In this document: positions 62,686 to 64,000 of the stretch, in pieces
Layout of the letters: the number at the start of each line of letters is the position of its first letter
Position numbering within the stretch: the stretch's first letter is position 1
From: Rhodospirillaceae bacterium
GTDB lineage: Bacteria > Pseudomonadota > Alphaproteobacteria > JAEUKQ01
Direction: 5' to 3'
Assembly (NCBI GenBank): GCA_016722635.1
Contig: JADKIX010000003.1
Span: 493,451-557,450 of the forward strand
Length of the DNA stretch: 64,000 nucleotides
The notes under the pieces: generated by a model
The model's database searches: none
Told to the model about the DNA's origin: nothing
The model's input: only the letters and a program-made list of their open reading frames with translations
Position numbers and translations under genes: made by a program

Positions 62686-63799
62686 TCAATCACGCACTTC
62701 GGAAATAACTACGTTGCCTGCGAAGTGCGAAGGGAAATCAACCACAAACGATTCATTGAATGTGTCAGACTGACAGTTCTTGGAGACGGAAAACATCTTC
62801 CAAACCTTACCCGATGATAAAGAATCGTCATTCAAATCATAAGCGATTAAATGCATCAAATTCTTTTCTTTCATGGTTATAAAATTCTTTTCCAAACCAA
62901 TGCCAGGCAACTTCATGTTCATCCCCGGCCTGCCATCATAATTGATGCAGATTAAGAAAGATCCCTGCTGCAAATACCCGTCCATTTGCTCTTTGTCTTC
63001 GGCCATCCTGTTTCCATAGATAATTGTGCTAAGCTCATCGGTCAAGACATCAACCAGGAGATATTTTTCCATGGAGCTGCTGCCATAATACTGATTGTTC
63101 CAAGTCTCCGATGGCCAGAAGTCTTGAACCAGATCCCCCTGATATCCCCACAACTCATCGCCGTCGCCTGCTAATAGCTTTAAAGTATATTGATCCTTGT
63201 TTATGGCGGACAAGGGTTCCCCAAACATGTTGGTATCAAATTCCCCAGTTTCTAGTAGGTAAAAATTTCCCCCGAGACCAGTTTGGCTATCCATATATTT
63301 TAACAGATAATTTGAATCTTGCTCGAATAAAGGTCTATCGGGGGCATTGATGTCAATAAGCTGTTCCACTATTCCATTGGCAGTTCTTTTCCAATGAACC
63401 ATTTTGTCGGTGATGATATGGTGTAAAATAATGATATGAAACCTTGGCATCAAACGGCGGGGTTCTCTGTTGCCTCAAGCCGCCCTTCTCATCAAACACT
63501 AATCCGAACAGCTGATTGGCAGAAAAAGCATCATTATTGGCTGCCGACCTCCAAACAACCGTGCATCCCAGCACTAAGTCTTGCTGATTTGAGCGAAGGA
63601 ATTTGCACCCAGAATAATGCGAGGGCCATGTTGGCGGGCAAACAACTTTTTGCCCGCAATTCCCTGTCAATTCCTGGGAACCGAGCGGAACATTGAAGGG
63701 GGCAATAATTGGGATAGAAGCGTCTGGCTCCATGCATGGCATCAGAAAATTGGTTATCACAAAACTTGAAGCCAGGCATAGCAGTATTTTCTTCAGCAT
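62686..63799 (-). pseudogene. Unknown exported protein, probable single frameshift
   Basis: I do not recognise this gene. Repaired, it would encode 370 residues. It begins with a signal peptide (MLKKILLCLASSFVITNFLMPC, a Cys at the end but not a canonical lipobox). The first frame ends at 63353 and the second, offset by one, is open from 63453 to 62686. Removing one A from AAAA 63425-63428 (plus strand) joins them. The C-terminal part is rich in Asp, Tyr and Gly with three Cys in all beyond the leader. ATG 63799 follows AAGGA. The alternative is two unrelated short genes. It lies just outside the tRNA-bracketed segment. Confidence 0.5.
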
Positions 63800-63989
63800 A
63801 GGGCAAAATCCTTTTAGCAAGATAAAATATGACAAAAATTAAAAAATATATTTCAACTGCATCTTATATCTACACATTGTGTCGAAAATTACAACTTACG
63901 TATTACCCATGTTGCCAGGCAAGAAAAACTTGCTATGCTACTCGCGTTTGATCAACCTTCATAATGAACTTATTTTGCAGCGGAAACCC

Positions 63990-64000
63990 ATGACGGATTT
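63990..64000 (+). CDS. Possible start of a gene running out of the window
   Basis: An ATG at 63990 is followed by an open frame to the window end. Only three codons are visible, and the upstream GCGGAA is a weak ribosome-binding site, so this is only a possibility. Confidence 0.15.

Overview
The window reads as chromosomal DNA of an alphaproteobacterium with a G+C content in the mid-40s percent (estimated by eye). The support is the gene order (fumC with a ribbon-helix-helix gene, pyk-hutG-DUF1244-gapR, divergent tsaD/hemC, hemC-hemD-mitofilin-hemY, pdxH-surface lipoprotein-fabI), the presence of GapR, alpha-type SspB and SdhAF4 (DUF1674), and a circularly permuted two-piece tmRNA. A large outer-membrane protein of inverse-autotransporter type and many interrupted genes would fit a host-associated lineage, but the sequence alone does not fix the order or genus.

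Layout. 1-8.4 kb: tail of a MoeB/ThiF-type gene, an SH3-like exported protein, rpsT, a rhodanese gene and the replication cluster dnaA-dnaN-recF-gyrB. 8.5-10.8 kb: htpX, the SdhAF4 gene and a beta-lactamase-fold hydrolase. 11-18.5 kb: an oligopeptide ABC transporter locus with two tandem OppA paralogues followed by oppBCDF. 18.6-21.6 kb: gapR, DUF1244, hutG and pyk. 21.7-28.9 kb: sspB next to the tmRNA gene, thyX, mrp, hflK, a miniature hflC copy, hflC and a DegP/DegQ protease. 28.9-41.2 kb: miaA, pdxH, a glycine-zipper lipoprotein, fabI, an RNA methyltransferase, tlyA, a MATE transporter, ispA, xseB, RHH, fumC, tfoX and dacB. 41.5-50.1 kb: one long nucleoside operon, from substrate-binding protein and ABC transporter to a Cdd-DeoC fusion, DeoA and DeoB. 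It covers import of nucleosides, deamination, phosphorolysis, the mutase step and cleavage to glyceraldehyde 3-phosphate plus acetaldehyde. 50-57.2 kb: EVE, GNAT, an RHH protein, tsaD, hemC, a HemD-mitofilin fusion and hemY. 57.2-64 kb: a glutamyl-tRNA synthetase of clostridial appearance, tRNA-Thr, a 2.9-kb segment bracketed by a repeat of the tRNA 3' end and carrying one outer-membrane beta-helix protein, and an unknown exported protein.

Two themes cut across the window. First, several genes are broken by single-base length changes in short homopolymers (oppA2, oppB, hutG, dacB twice, the nucleoside ABC ATPase, the inverse autotransporter twice, the last unknown gene). Each resumes in another frame with no loss of family motifs. 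This looks like sequencing or assembly error, or very recent decay. I annotate these as whole genes with a frameshift. Second, there are unusual domain combinations: Cdd-DeoC, HemD-mitofilin, XseB with an SSB-like DDDIPF tail, and an inverse-autotransporter barrel with a beta-helix passenger. I saw no CRISPR array, insertion sequence, prophage or identifiable replication origin.
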